This document shows positions 1-7,509 of a DNA stretch of 64,000 bases, in pieces (position 1 is the stretch's first letter; every line of letters begins with the position of its first letter). Source of the stretch: Geobacter sp. (GTDB lineage Bacteria; Desulfobacterota; Desulfuromonadia; Geobacterales; Pseudopelobacteraceae); assembly GCA_009684515.1 (NCBI GenBank), contig WKKS01000005.1:164288-228287 (forward strand). Direction: 5' to 3'. A program made the position numbers and the translations under genes. A model generated the notes under the pieces. That model searched no databases. It had not been told where the DNA came from and was given only the letters and a program-made list of their open reading frames with translations.

Positions 1-630
1 GCCGCTGCTATTTCCTTTTAGAAAAGAGTCCATCGAAAGCCCGCTGGTTTTGCCATCAAAGGACTTAAAACCCTTGTCCAGCGTGGTCAGCATAAATGTC
101 AGACTTTGAAGTGAGGATGGATCACCGCTTTTTAGATAAGAATCAATCTGTCCGGTCAAGCTCGTGAAAAGGGTCTGTACAGAGGGGGCTGCCGACAAAT
201 CCTTCAGTACCGGAGCCGACATAGTCAGAGTGTGGCGCAGCGATTTGATTTCGTCCAACGGCATGAAGAGCAAACCGTTTTTTCTGAAGAATGGCAGGCC
301 GCCCGGATAGAAAACTTCGCGGAAAAGCGCACTGTCATTTTTTAATCTGGCATGCAGAGCATCGGCAGCCTTGGTCGATTTCTCGGCATCTTCCGACTCA
401 ATAACAGCAACAATTTCTTCCTGATCGCCGAACTCGGCCCGGTAGGCTCGATAATCAACCTGAAAAGAGGCGTTTCTGGGCATAAGATCATCACGGCCGG
501 TCAGGAACTCCATGTTGTTATATGTATATATTACGGACGCAATCGAAAGCAGGAGAGCCAGAGCCAAAATCAGACGTGGTCGGGCGGCAACGAAGGCGAA
601 TAGACGGCTTTTATCGCTGTTTGGGGACAC
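1..630 (-). CDS. MMPL/RND-family exporter, N-terminal fragment
   Basis: The reading frame is open from a GTG at 628-630 to the left window edge (210 codons), so only the N-terminus is seen. An AAGGAG Shine-Dalgarno lies 6 nt before the GTG. The protein opens with a short basic segment, one strong membrane helix (about residues 18-36), then a periplasmic region with a V-A-V-I-E stretch after an 'LTGRDDLMPRNASF' segment. That arrangement (TM1, then 'D-L-(M/L)' loop and porter domain) is typical of MMPL/RND lipid exporters, including HpnN-type hopanoid transporters. The substrate cannot be told from this fragment. It is divergent from the YjbQ gene across a 114-nt gap. Confidence 0.7.
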   Translation of the reverse strand, partial: MSPNSDKSRLFAFVAARPRLILALALLLSIASVIYTYNNMEFLTGRDDLMPRNASFQVDYRAYRAEFGDQEEIVAVIESEDAEKSTKAADALHARLKNDSALFREVFYPGGLPFFRKNGLLFMPLDEIKSLRHTLTMSAPVLKDLSAAPSVQTLFTSLTGQIDSYLKSGDPSSLQSLTFMLTTLDKGFKSFDGKTSGLSMDSFLKGNSSG

Positions 631-744
631 AAAGTACTCCTTTGGGAGGAAATCAACTCTTCTCAATAGCACTCAAAAGCCTAAAAAGTCAATTGTAGTA
701 AGGTTGTGGATAGTGGTATTCAGTTCCCACGAAAAGGAGTGAGC

Positions 745-1146
745 ATGAGAATAGAAGAGCTGAAGGTGATTTCAAACCGCAGAACGCAGTTCGTCCCAAT
801 TACGGAAAAAATTGTCGAATGCGTGGCAAGCAATGGTTGGAAGGATGGAGTTCTGACGCTTTTTGTGCCGCATACAACAGCGGCAATTACAATTAATGAA
901 AATGCTGACCCGGATGTGGCCCTGGATATGGAATCATTCAGCGACCAGTTGATCCCGCAAAGTACGCATTTTCGCCACTCTGAGGGTAATTCCGATGCGC
1001 ACATCAAGGCCAGTTTTTACGGATCCTCTTTGCAGATAATTGTGAGGAGCGGCAAAATGTGGATGGGCATTTGGCAGGGCATCTACTTTTGCGAATTTGA
1101 TGGGCCGCGTGAACGCAAGCTATTTCTGGCTTTTTCCCGAGATTGA
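745..1146 (+). CDS. YjbQ/UPF0047 family protein
   Basis: A 133-residue protein of the YjbQ (UPF0047) family, a small fold described as having weak thiamine-phosphate synthase activity; its real role is unsettled. The family hallmarks are visible: 'VPHTTAAITINEN' near residues 45-57, the acidic 'DPDV' just after, a later H-x-K segment, and the C-terminal 'GIWQGIYFCEFDGPR'. The ATG at 745 is preceded by AAAAGGAG with good spacing. A longer frame begins upstream at 706 but lacks a ribosome site. The gene stands alone between the exporter (divergent) and the minus-strand Pro-rich gene (convergent, 12 nt away). Confidence 0.88.
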   Translation: MRIEELKVISNRRTQFVPITEKIVECVASNGWKDGVLTLFVPHTTAAITINENADPDVALDMESFSDQLIPQSTHFRHSEGNSDAHIKASFYGSSLQIIVRSGKMWMGIWQGIYFCEFDGPRERKLFLAFSRD

Positions 1147-1158
1147 CAAACATAAATG

Positions 1159-1656
1159 TTACTTGGGCACCTCCAGTTCTTCCGGAGGCTCATTTGGAAT
1201 GATCGGATTAGTGTGTAACTGTTGCGGCACTTCTTGAATGGTTTCGTCAGCGGTCGGAGCAGGTTGTGCATCGGGCACAGGCTCTTCAGTTAATGGAGGA
1301 GCATCTACAGTTGGTTCGATTGCAGGCGTGGGAACCTCCGTCTGGAGATCGGTTGGTATTTCGACCGGGTTTTGTGCTCCCGGCGGTGCCTCGACCGGCA
1401 CAGCCACTTCCGGCTGAATATCTGCGGTTGGCTGGATTTGCTGTTCCGGTTGTGGAACAGGTTCTATGTGCTGAGGCGGTTCTTCTGGCGGGAAGACCGG
1501 TTGGTTATGTTCTGACAACTCAGTGTTAGCCAGGTCTGGCTGAGGCCACTCTGATTCAGCGAAGCTGATAACAGGCATTAAAAAAACAATCGTTGAAATC
1601 AGAGCCAAATACTTCTGTCTGAATGTGTTTATTGGGGAATTATTGTTGTTTGTCAT
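1159..1656 (-). CDS. Pro/Glu-rich secreted protein
   Basis: A 165-residue protein with a Sec-type N-terminus (basic start, hydrophobic core ending 'PVISFAES') followed by a low-complexity tail rich in Pro, Glu, Gln, Val and Ala with no recognisable domain. The ATG at 1656 is chosen because GGGGAGG sits 6 nt upstream; a longer in-frame start at 1671 has none. The gene overlaps the 3' end of the upstream parvulin gene by 17 nt, so the two are probably translationally coupled. Function is unknown. Such extended Pro-rich tails often act as periplasmic spacers or envelope-tethered linkers, but no anchor motif is visible here. Confidence 0.7.
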   Translation of the reverse strand: MTNNNNSPINTFRQKYLALISTIVFLMPVISFAESEWPQPDLANTELSEHNQPVFPPEEPPQHIEPVPQPEQQIQPTADIQPEVAVPVEAPPGAQNPVEIPTDLQTEVPTPAIEPTVDAPPLTEEPVPDAQPAPTADETIQEVPQQLHTNPIIPNEPPEELEVPK

Positions 1657-2554
1657 TGCCCGCCTCCCCATCGTTTTTGCCGCTTATTCTATCTGCAAAA
1701 ACTTCCACTCCTGCGTTTTTAGAAGCTGTTTCCATGAATTCCTGTAATCTTGTTGCTTCATAATCACTCTGCAATTTTTTGCGAATGTATTCCCTGGCTT
1801 CATCAAAGGTAGCGGTGCGTTTTTCTCTGCGTTCGTCGATCTTGATAATGTGATAGCCGTATGGGGTTTCTACGACGCCACTTATGTCGCCACTTTTGAG
1901 GGCGAAGGCCGCTTTTTCAAACTCCTCTGAACTTGTGGCGCCAGGTGAAAGAGTTCCGAGTTCGCCACCTTTTTTTCCGGAATCAATATCGTCGGAAGCT
2001 TCCTGGGCCACCTTGGCAAAATCTTCGCCTTTTTTCAGGCGTTCCAGCAGGGTTTCAGCTTTCAAAAAAGATGTATTTTTATCTTCAGCCATCATCTCCT
2101 TGGTCGCCTCGATGAAGATGTGGCGTACTTTGATCTGCTCCGGAATCAAAAACTTGCCCGTGTTTTCCTTGTAATATTTCTTTAACTCATCATCCGTGAC
2201 CGTTACTTTCGCAGCAACCACTTTAATCAAATATTCTCGGGCGATGTAGTCGTCAATAACATGGCCGAGTTGTTCTACCACATCCGGTTTTCTGTCAAAG
2301 CCCTCTTTCCTGGCTAGCGCTACAACGGCCTTCTGAGTCAGCAATTGTTTGACAAGGTTTACCTTCAGCGCTGGTTCGTCCCGAAGCTTATTCTGGATAT
2401 CTACCGGTTGCGCGGCGACAAGTCTCTCCAGATCGGCTGCTCTGATGGTGTAATCAGTACTTTTGCCAACCACCGGGTTGATTTCATCAGCTTTGGCAAT
2501 GCCATTTAGGGCGGCAAGCAGGAAAGTCGTACCTATGGCCAGTTTTACAAACAT
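1640..2554 (-). CDS. periplasmic peptidyl-prolyl isomerase, parvulin (PpiC/SurA/PrsA type)
   Basis: A 304-residue exported foldase. Residues 1-22 form a signal peptide ending 'GIAKADE'. Residues about 30-130 form a helical SurA-N-like chaperone region. Residues about 135-235 are a PpiC rotamase domain: 'IKVRHIFIEA', 'FAKVAQEASDD', 'GGELGTLSPG', 'PYGYHIIKID'. A C-terminal helical segment follows. It should catalyse prolyl cis-trans isomerisation in secreted or outer-membrane proteins. Its last codons overlap the Pro/Glu-rich secreted protein, suggesting one transcript. Start: ATG at 2554, preceded by an AGGAG-like site. Confidence 0.88.
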   Translation of the reverse strand: MFVKLAIGTTFLLAALNGIAKADEINPVVGKSTDYTIRAADLERLVAAQPVDIQNKLRDEPALKVNLVKQLLTQKAVVALARKEGFDRKPDVVEQLGHVIDDYIAREYLIKVVAAKVTVTDDELKKYYKENTGKFLIPEQIKVRHIFIEATKEMMAEDKNTSFLKAETLLERLKKGEDFAKVAQEASDDIDSGKKGGELGTLSPGATSSEEFEKAAFALKSGDISGVVETPYGYHIIKIDERREKRTATFDEAREYIRKKLQSDYEATRLQEFMETASKNAGVEVFADRISGKNDGEAGNDKQQ

Positions 2555-2753
2555 TTCATTCTCCTGGTAGGGTTTAATAATGTCGTTCAGGTAACGTCAG
2601 GTTGCGATGAGTTGTGGATGTGATCCAAAAATTTAACAGACTTGTGGAGAATAATGTCAAACAGGATGAAAACTGTCAATTGGATATGCTCAATAAAATG
2701 CTAAGGGAAAATCACTTTATTAAGAAGTGATGAATACATGATTTTACTGCGAT

Positions 2754-3530
2754 CTAAATGATTTTACCCACGGGCGCAATATAGATACCGAACTCTTCGC
2801 TACCATCAACGCCCAGCAGATCGTCTATCAATGTCTGGTTGTAGGCAGCTATGGCGCAGGTGCCAGTGTCAATTGCTTCGCAAGCCAGGTAGAGATTCTG
2901 GCAGACATGGCCGGCATCCAATGCGATTACTTTATAGGAAGCCTCCGCATATCGCCATTCGGTTCTGGAGGGTGTTACTGTCCAGATAAAGGTGACTGAT
3001 GCATTGCCGGCAAAGCTTTGACCGTGGGTTGCCGCAGTGAGGCGTGCGGACATATGCTCTACAGATTTTATGTGAACAAGCGAGTTGGTCAGTGGCAGGT
3101 AACGATATATTCCGGGCTCCAGTCCTTTAACTCTGTTGACGGCAAGATATGTTTCAAATGGATGACGGCAACCGGCGGAAGGAACCGTTCGCAATACAGC
3201 CGCTTCATGAATTTGTTCACGAACTCCCTGGCAGGCCCAGAGGAGAAAGGCAAGTTCGTCAAGCGAAAGTGACCCAGCGGTAAAACGTCGGTGGCTCTGC
3301 CGTTTGGAGATGGCGGTCTGTAGGTCACATGGAGGAATTGACCAGTTGTCCTGATCAGGCAATTTGACAATCTGGGCGTCAGTCGGTGCGGGCTTCTGGG
3401 TTGGTGGTGGTCGCATCCCGCGGGATTGCGCTGTTTCACTGAAATCGACTTCTTCCCTGATTCGGTCGGTCAAAAAATATCGGCCACTTTCAGTGGTGAT
3501 TGAAGGGTGTTTTTTCATGTGCGACACCAT
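2754..3530 (-). CDS. SagB/ThcOx-type nitroreductase-family oxidoreductase
   Basis: A 258-residue flavin-dependent oxidoreductase of the nitroreductase superfamily, SagB/ThcOx branch. Diagnostic stretches are 'RQSHRRFTAG' (FMN-phosphate contact), 'LAFLLWACQG', 'RTVPSAGCRHPFETY', 'ALDAGHVCQNLYLAC' and 'GTCAIAAYNQ'. Family members oxidise azolines in ribosomal peptides or act as stand-alone reductases. No YcaO, cyclodehydratase or precursor peptide gene lies nearby, so an azole-forming role is not supported. Start is uncertain: ATG at 3530 or 3518, neither with a strong ribosome site. Confidence 0.82.
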   Translation of the reverse strand: MVSHMKKHPSITTESGRYFLTDRIREEVDFSETAQSRGMRPPPTQKPAPTDAQIVKLPDQDNWSIPPCDLQTAISKRQSHRRFTAGSLSLDELAFLLWACQGVREQIHEAAVLRTVPSAGCRHPFETYLAVNRVKGLEPGIYRYLPLTNSLVHIKSVEHMSARLTAATHGQSFAGNASVTFIWTVTPSRTEWRYAEASYKVIALDAGHVCQNLYLACEAIDTGTCAIAAYNQTLIDDLLGVDGSEEFGIYIAPVGKII

Positions 3531-3602
3531 GTGTATCGGTTTGCAGGAAATATGTGCTTATGGATTGTTTAGCTTTTAGAGCCGATTAATGCTTTGATGA
3601 AG

Positions 3603-3884
3603 CTATTTGTCACCTTCATGCCGGTCAATGAATATGTTTTTCTCCAACCGATCAAGCCCTTTTGCAAGCAAGCGAAACCCTAACATCATCAGTATGAAGC
3701 CGGAAACAACGAAAACAACTGTTTTGAAGACCAGTGCCACGATTCCCATAGTCATAAACGCAATGCCCAGTTTTTGGCAGCGACCCTGAAGTTCAACTCC
3801 TTTGCTGTTTACTGAGAAAAAATATAATTGATAGCACGTTACCAGAAGCGGCAGAGCAATTAGAAATTCTATGTAATGGAACAT
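3603..3884 (-). CDS. small integral membrane protein, unknown
   Basis: A 93-residue protein with an N-terminal membrane helix (about 5-25), a short polar loop, and a long hydrophobic stretch (about 40-75) that could hold two more helices. It ends with a charged cytoplasmic-looking tail ('DRLEKNIFIDRHEGDK'). An AGGGAG site lies 6 nt before the ATG at 3884, supporting a real gene. I do not recognise the family. It lies 72 nt downstream of nothing on its own strand except the element junction, so it is the last native gene before the integrated element. Confidence 0.65.
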   Translation of the reverse strand: MFHYIEFLIALPLLVTCYQLYFFSVNSKGVELQGRCQKLGIAFMTMGIVALVFKTVVFVVSGFILMMLGFRLLAKGLDRLEKNIFIDRHEGDK

Positions 3885-4077
3885 GGCCGACTCCCTGATG
3901 ATTGATGAATAGCAATTCAGAATGCTACCACACGGCGCATTTGTACGCTTATAAAAAAACGTGCGGGAAATTTTTTTTCGCTGGGGGAATGTTCGCCGAA
4001 GGGTGATTGCCTTGATAAGGTTGGCGGATTTGCTGCTTCAAACCAAAACAGGCCAAGCAATGATGCCTGACCTGATG

Positions 4078-4104
4078 TTTTTGGAGCGGGAAACGAGATT
4101 CGAA
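4078..4104. repeat. attachment-site direct repeat, left (tRNA-Gly 3' end fragment)
   Basis: This 27-bp sequence is identical to 15580-15606. It holds the complement of the CCA end, the 3' acceptor strand and part of the T arm of tRNA-Gly. No tRNA body follows it, so it is the displaced copy made by integration. Confidence 0.92.
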
Positions 4105-4119
4105 AATTGCTAGCAATTT
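4104..4119. repeat. 16-bp perfect palindrome beside the left att core
   Basis: A perfect 16-bp palindrome (centre GCTAGC) abuts the att core repeat on the element side. It may be a protein-binding site for integrase, excisionase or a host factor; no function is shown. Confidence 0.5.
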
Positions 4120-4166
4120 CAGCATTTTACATAATTAACAAATATATCAGATAGTTAGCAAGCACT

Positions 4167-4183
4167 CCGTCGGTAGTTAGTCC
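4167..4183. repeat. inverted copy of the pre-integrase motif (possible arm site)
   Basis: The motif CCGTCGGTAGTTAGTCC is the reverse complement of 14207-14222 (GGACTACTACCGACGG) apart from one extra base. Having the same motif inside both ends of the element suggests arm-type integrase or excisionase sites. Confidence 0.5.
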
Positions 4184-4279
4184 AGTTAAGTCCAGTTTAT
4201 TTCATCCCGTTTCAACCTGTTAGGGGTCAGTGGGGGGGCAGCTGTCACAATAAATACTCCGCAAAGCGTTCCCTGCTTT

Positions 4280-5623
4280 TTACACCTCTTTCCTTTTCAA
4301 GATAGATATTACTCTGGATTCATAGGAAGATAGAAACAGGAGATCTCGACAAGTCAGATCGTATGAAGCGGCAACAGTACCTAATTTATGAACCAACTCA
4401 TCTCGAACATACGGATTCATTGGATTGATGGTGGCATATACAAGCGACAAATAAATAGCTGCTAAGTTTCTCTTCCTTTGGGTTATATCTATTTTGATCA
4501 TTCCTTTTTCGGCATCTAGCAATGCCACAAGATCATCGTAAAAGAGATCAAACTCAGAGATAGCTTTTTCAACAGAAGCTTGAATCACTTCCTCATCTTC
4601 GTATTTAACAGTATCAACTGAAGATAAAATATCCTTCATGTATAACCCTCCTCTAAGTTTTTCGAATCCAGCGTGTGCATCTTTAACCTGAAACGACTGT
4701 CGCTCTCTGTACCATTGGTACGCAGAGAACATCAATCCAGTTTTTTCAAGTTTAAGGCTCTGTACTGCAGAAGATACACTGCCTAACTTGCATAATTCTA
4801 TCGACTTGAATACATCTGAAAAAAGAACATCCGAAAAACTGAATTCCCTCTTGAGTAGCTTATCATGGGGTATATTAAAAAACCTTTCAGCCCAGCCTTC
4901 ATTAAAACTTGACGACGTTTCCGTAATTCCAGATAAATTGTTCTGGGATAAAACAGACTTGACGCTTTCAATATCCCGTTCATACAAATGAAGTGAATCA
5001 GCATAATGCATTTGCGTCCCAATTTCGACACCTAATGCATTAGCGATATATTTCTGTAATAAATAGAATATGACAATATTGTATGGAACACCTAGGTAAA
5101 GATCGTTCGACCTACATGTAACAGTAATATTGAGCTTGTTATCCCTGATTTTCAAATAGGCAGCGGTATTACAAGGCACGTCAAGAGATATAGAACCTAG
5201 GTCCTCAACATCCCACATTGTTAAAACAACCCGGCGTGAGGAACTATCTTTTTTAAGAATATTTATTGCAGAATCAATTTGATCAAGCTGGAAATAGTGC
5301 CTGAGTCTATATCCATATGCCCCGTTCAAGGTGGAACCATCATCAGAAAATTTCTTATAATCTGAAATATAGAATGACAATGGCTCAACCAAATTACTTC
5401 CACTAATTAACCATGAAAACTCCGCCAAGGCAAAAAGTGGGTTAAATCCACGCCCATTTAAAATAATTAGCCTGATGTCATCTTCGACTAATTCATAACA
5501 AGCTGGTCCAAGATCCTTAACCGCCCCAACTCTTGATTCAGAAAACGGTACGTTGGCCTGATATCCGTACTCCAATATTTTATAATAAAGTAGGTTTGTA
5601 GATTCAGAGGAGAAGAATATCAC
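4280..5623 (-). CDS. thymidylate synthase-family protein with C-terminal extension
   Basis: A 447-residue protein whose residues about 20-225 match the ThyA fold. Visible active-site features are the paired arginines R130-R131, the nucleophile C151 in a D-V-P-C-N context, R171-S-N-D174, 'LGVPYN' with N182, and 'LHLY' (H212, Y214). The equivalent of N182 contacts the uracil ring in ThyA, and dCMP hydroxymethylases carry Asp there, so dUMP is the likelier substrate. Product could be dTMP or a 5-hydroxymethyl-dUMP. Residues about 230-447 are an extension I do not recognise. The catalytic 'PCH' of ThyA reads 'PCN'. Last gene of the minus-strand cargo operon; its start overlaps the MazG-like gene by 4 nt. 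Confidence 0.82.
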   Translation of the reverse strand: MIFFSSESTNLLYYKILEYGYQANVPFSESRVGAVKDLGPACYELVEDDIRLIILNGRGFNPLFALAEFSWLISGSNLVEPLSFYISDYKKFSDDGSTLNGAYGYRLRHYFQLDQIDSAINILKKDSSSRRVVLTMWDVEDLGSISLDVPCNTAAYLKIRDNKLNITVTCRSNDLYLGVPYNIVIFYLLQKYIANALGVEIGTQMHYADSLHLYERDIESVKSVLSQNNLSGITETSSSFNEGWAERFFNIPHDKLLKREFSFSDVLFSDVFKSIELCKLGSVSSAVQSLKLEKTGLMFSAYQWYRERQSFQVKDAHAGFEKLRGGLYMKDILSSVDTVKYEDEEVIQASVEKAISEFDLFYDDLVALLDAEKGMIKIDITQRKRNLAAIYLSLVYATINPMNPYVRDELVHKLGTVAASYDLTCRDLLFLSSYESRVISILKRKEV

Positions 5624-5958
5624 TTTCCTTTAAACCTTTCTTTATTAATAGCTAGTTTCCGAAGAAATCCATCTTCAAGGTCGATATTAAGGTAATTTGA
5701 TATTTTTATAATATATATAAGCGCGTCAATAACCTCTTCGGAAACCTCGTCGGATTTTTCAGAATATGGAAAGTCACCACGTCTAATTTTTTTTACTATA
5801 TTCGCCAGTTCCCCTATTTCACCGAATAAACAGACTAAAAGGTGCTCAAGTTCTTCAAGGCGGATTTCTCCAGTGGTAGAACGAAAAGAAAATTCTGGTC
5901 GTAATGTGTAATCGAATTCGCTCTGCATTTTTTTTATATCATCAATTGTTAGCGACAT
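5620..5958 (-). CDS. MazG-like nucleotide pyrophosphohydrolase
   Basis: A 112-residue all-alpha NTP pyrophosphohydrolase. The metal-binding signature is visible as E47-x-x-E50 in 'LFGEIGELAN' and E75-x-x-D78 in 'EEVIDALIYI'. Family members cleave (d)NTPs to (d)NMP plus pyrophosphate; dUTP or dCTP are common substrates. Placed between two thymidylate-synthase-like genes, the natural guess is supply of dUMP from dUTP, or clearance of a non-canonical dNTP. It overlaps both neighbours (4 nt and 10 nt), so the operon is tightly coupled. Confidence 0.8.
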   Translation of the reverse strand: MSLTIDDIKKMQSEFDYTLRPEFSFRSTTGEIRLEELEHLLVCLFGEIGELANIVKKIRRGDFPYSEKSDEVSEEVIDALIYIIKISNYLNIDLEDGFLRKLAINKERFKGK

Positions 5959-6872
5959 TTTTCAACCTCTGCTATGAGCAGGCTAAGGTTTTCTAAATAC
6001 TTATCGGAAATCGGTTTTATGTCAGTGTGATGAGAACTTATTATTCTGATTGAGCTCAGCTGCTCAGCAGAATCAAGACAGGCATCAACAAGGGTTTTGA
6101 AATGAGGATTTGTTAGTGTGCCGTTTATACGCTTATTAACGGTGGGATCATTTATATTTTCTTTTATGTACTTAAGAGAATTATTTTCCACAAATGTGGT
6201 ATCATAAAGTTTTTCTTTTAACAAATCGGCAAGTTGCCCAACGTCATCCTGAAGAAGAGCCAATATTTTGCCATCACGCATTGACTCTATTTTGGGCCGA
6301 ACAAGTGTATTGATTTTTGGATTTATATATCCTCTGAAAGCAATTACATGCAGATTCACAAATTCAATTTTTTTGAGTTGAGAATATATCTGATTACATA
6401 TTATTCTAATTTCTTCAATGTTGATTCTGAAAAATTTCGAGACCTCTAAAGCTCTAAAATATGTGGTTACATACAGGGTATTATCAGCTTCAAGTGAAAA
6501 TTGTAGAATCATAAACGAAGGAATCGGATCATCCCCCTTTTTTAATATATCGTTTTGCGAAATCAAGGAGATTATTGCCCTGTTACCGTTATGCTTATTA
6601 CGAAGTTCCTCAATTACATGTGGTACCCCGAGCGGAGTAATAAATTCACCATGATTCAAATATAAGTGATCCGGTTTTTCTGGATTTTGAAAATCTTCCG
6701 CTAGCTGTTCAACGTCTTTAAGTTCTGATACTAGTACAAGTGAAATAGGAAATCTGACTTTAACGCTAAAATTAATACAATATTCTTTAGCAGATTCTTC
6801 CACAATGGATTCGGCAAGCTGCACGCATTCGCGCAACGAAGAAATTTCCTTAAATTCATCACTATTTGCCAT
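5949..6872 (-). CDS. unknown protein, possibly a degenerate thymidylate-synthase-like fold
   Basis: A 307-residue protein I do not recognise by name. The middle (about residues 115-185 from this start) reads 'SFMILQFSLEADN..LYVTTYFRALEVSKFFRIN..EI', which parallels the ThyA core 'QF..~~g~L~~..~~RS.D~~~G~P~NI'. The Arg and Asn survive, but the Ser/Asp pair reads A-L-E and no Cys precedes it, so catalysis would be lost. This homology is my inference from pattern only. ATG at 6872 is chosen for the GGGGGG site 4 nt before it; a start at 6887 is also open. It overlaps dTMP kinase by 11 nt and MazG by 10 nt. Confidence 0.6.
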   Translation of the reverse strand: MANSDEFKEISSLRECVQLAESIVEESAKEYCINFSVKVRFPISLVLVSELKDVEQLAEDFQNPEKPDHLYLNHGEFITPLGVPHVIEELRNKHNGNRAIISLISQNDILKKGDDPIPSFMILQFSLEADNTLYVTTYFRALEVSKFFRINIEEIRIICNQIYSQLKKIEFVNLHVIAFRGYINPKINTLVRPKIESMRDGKILALLQDDVGQLADLLKEKLYDTTFVENNSLKYIKENINDPTVNKRINGTLTNPHFKTLVDACLDSAEQLSSIRIISSHHTDIKPISDKYLENLSLLIAEVEKCR

Positions 6873-7494
6873 TATGCCCCCCACCAATTACGAACTTAAT
6901 TATTGAATTATGAACTTCTGAAACAGGAAGGTCAGCCTTTACCTGTAACAGCTTTCCATTGTATTCACTAAAGATTCTTTTATAATTATTGCTGACAGCA
7001 GTAAGCTTTACTTCATTTTCATACACATCTTGATGAGACCTATTTTCCATGCGCTTTAATGAAACTTGTATAGGGTTGTCAAGATAGATAACAATATCGG
7101 GCTCAGGAAATTTATTATTAAGACTCCTTACAAACTCGAAATCATCTTCGTTTTCACAATGATAAGCAAATGAAGAAAAGTAGTACCTTGTGCTGATTAC
7201 ATGATTTCCATCATTGATTAGTTTAAAAACTCCGTCGACATCATTATAGAGATGATCATGCCGATCAGCCGCAAACAAGTAAGCCATTTGATGGTCGAAT
7301 TTTTCTTTGTCATTTGAAAAGATCACTCTTCTCTTCATTCCTTCACGGATGAGACTTCCAATTGGACCAGTTGAAGGTTCTGTTGTGACAATTGAAGGTT
7401 GGCCTGATTCACCAAGGTATTTTGCAAGCAACTGTGCTTGTGTTGACGTCCCTGACCCGTCAATTCCCTCAAATACTATAAACATTGGCTTCAT
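6862..7494 (-). CDS. divergent dTMP kinase-family protein
   Basis: A 210-residue thymidylate kinase homologue, normally catalysing dTMP + ATP to dTDP. Visible are the P-loop region 10-18 (GIDGSGTST), 'TTEPSTGP' (residues 37-44), 'FAADRHDH' (75-81), and 'RYYFSSFAY' (103-111), then 'PDIVIYLD'. Two usual key residues differ: the P-loop Lys is Thr16, and the Asp of the DR(Y/H) motif is Thr102. Thr at the P-loop Lys position occurs in some deltaproteobacterial homologues as I recall them, so activity is not excluded. An AAGGA site precedes the ATG by 6 nt. It follows the metallophosphoesterase gene by 15 nt. Confidence 0.8.
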   Translation of the reverse strand: MKPMFIVFEGIDGSGTSTQAQLLAKYLGESGQPSIVTTEPSTGPIGSLIREGMKRRVIFSNDKEKFDHQMAYLFAADRHDHLYNDVDGVFKLINDGNHVISTRYYFSSFAYHCENEDDFEFVRSLNNKFPEPDIVIYLDNPIQVSLKRMENRSHQDVYENEVKLTAVSNNYKRIFSEYNGKLLQVKADLPVSEVHNSIIKFVIGGGHNGK

Positions 7495-7509
7495 AAATCA
7501 TCCTTAGAA

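Larger units (their letters stand above)
3885..4279. other. gene-free stretch spanning the left element junction
   Basis: No coding frame is convincing here. The left part (3885-4077) is native chromosome with a run of T at about 3971-3978. The right part (4105-4279) belongs to the integrated element: a 16-bp palindrome, a tandem 'agtccagtta/agtccagttt' repeat at 4179-4198, and a copy of a motif also found just upstream of the integrase gene. The spacing and repeats are typical of an attachment-site arm region. Confidence 0.6.

Noticed and set aside
2754..3530. Azole-forming peptide cluster around the SagB-like gene.
   Set aside because: No YcaO, C-protein or precursor peptide gene is nearby.
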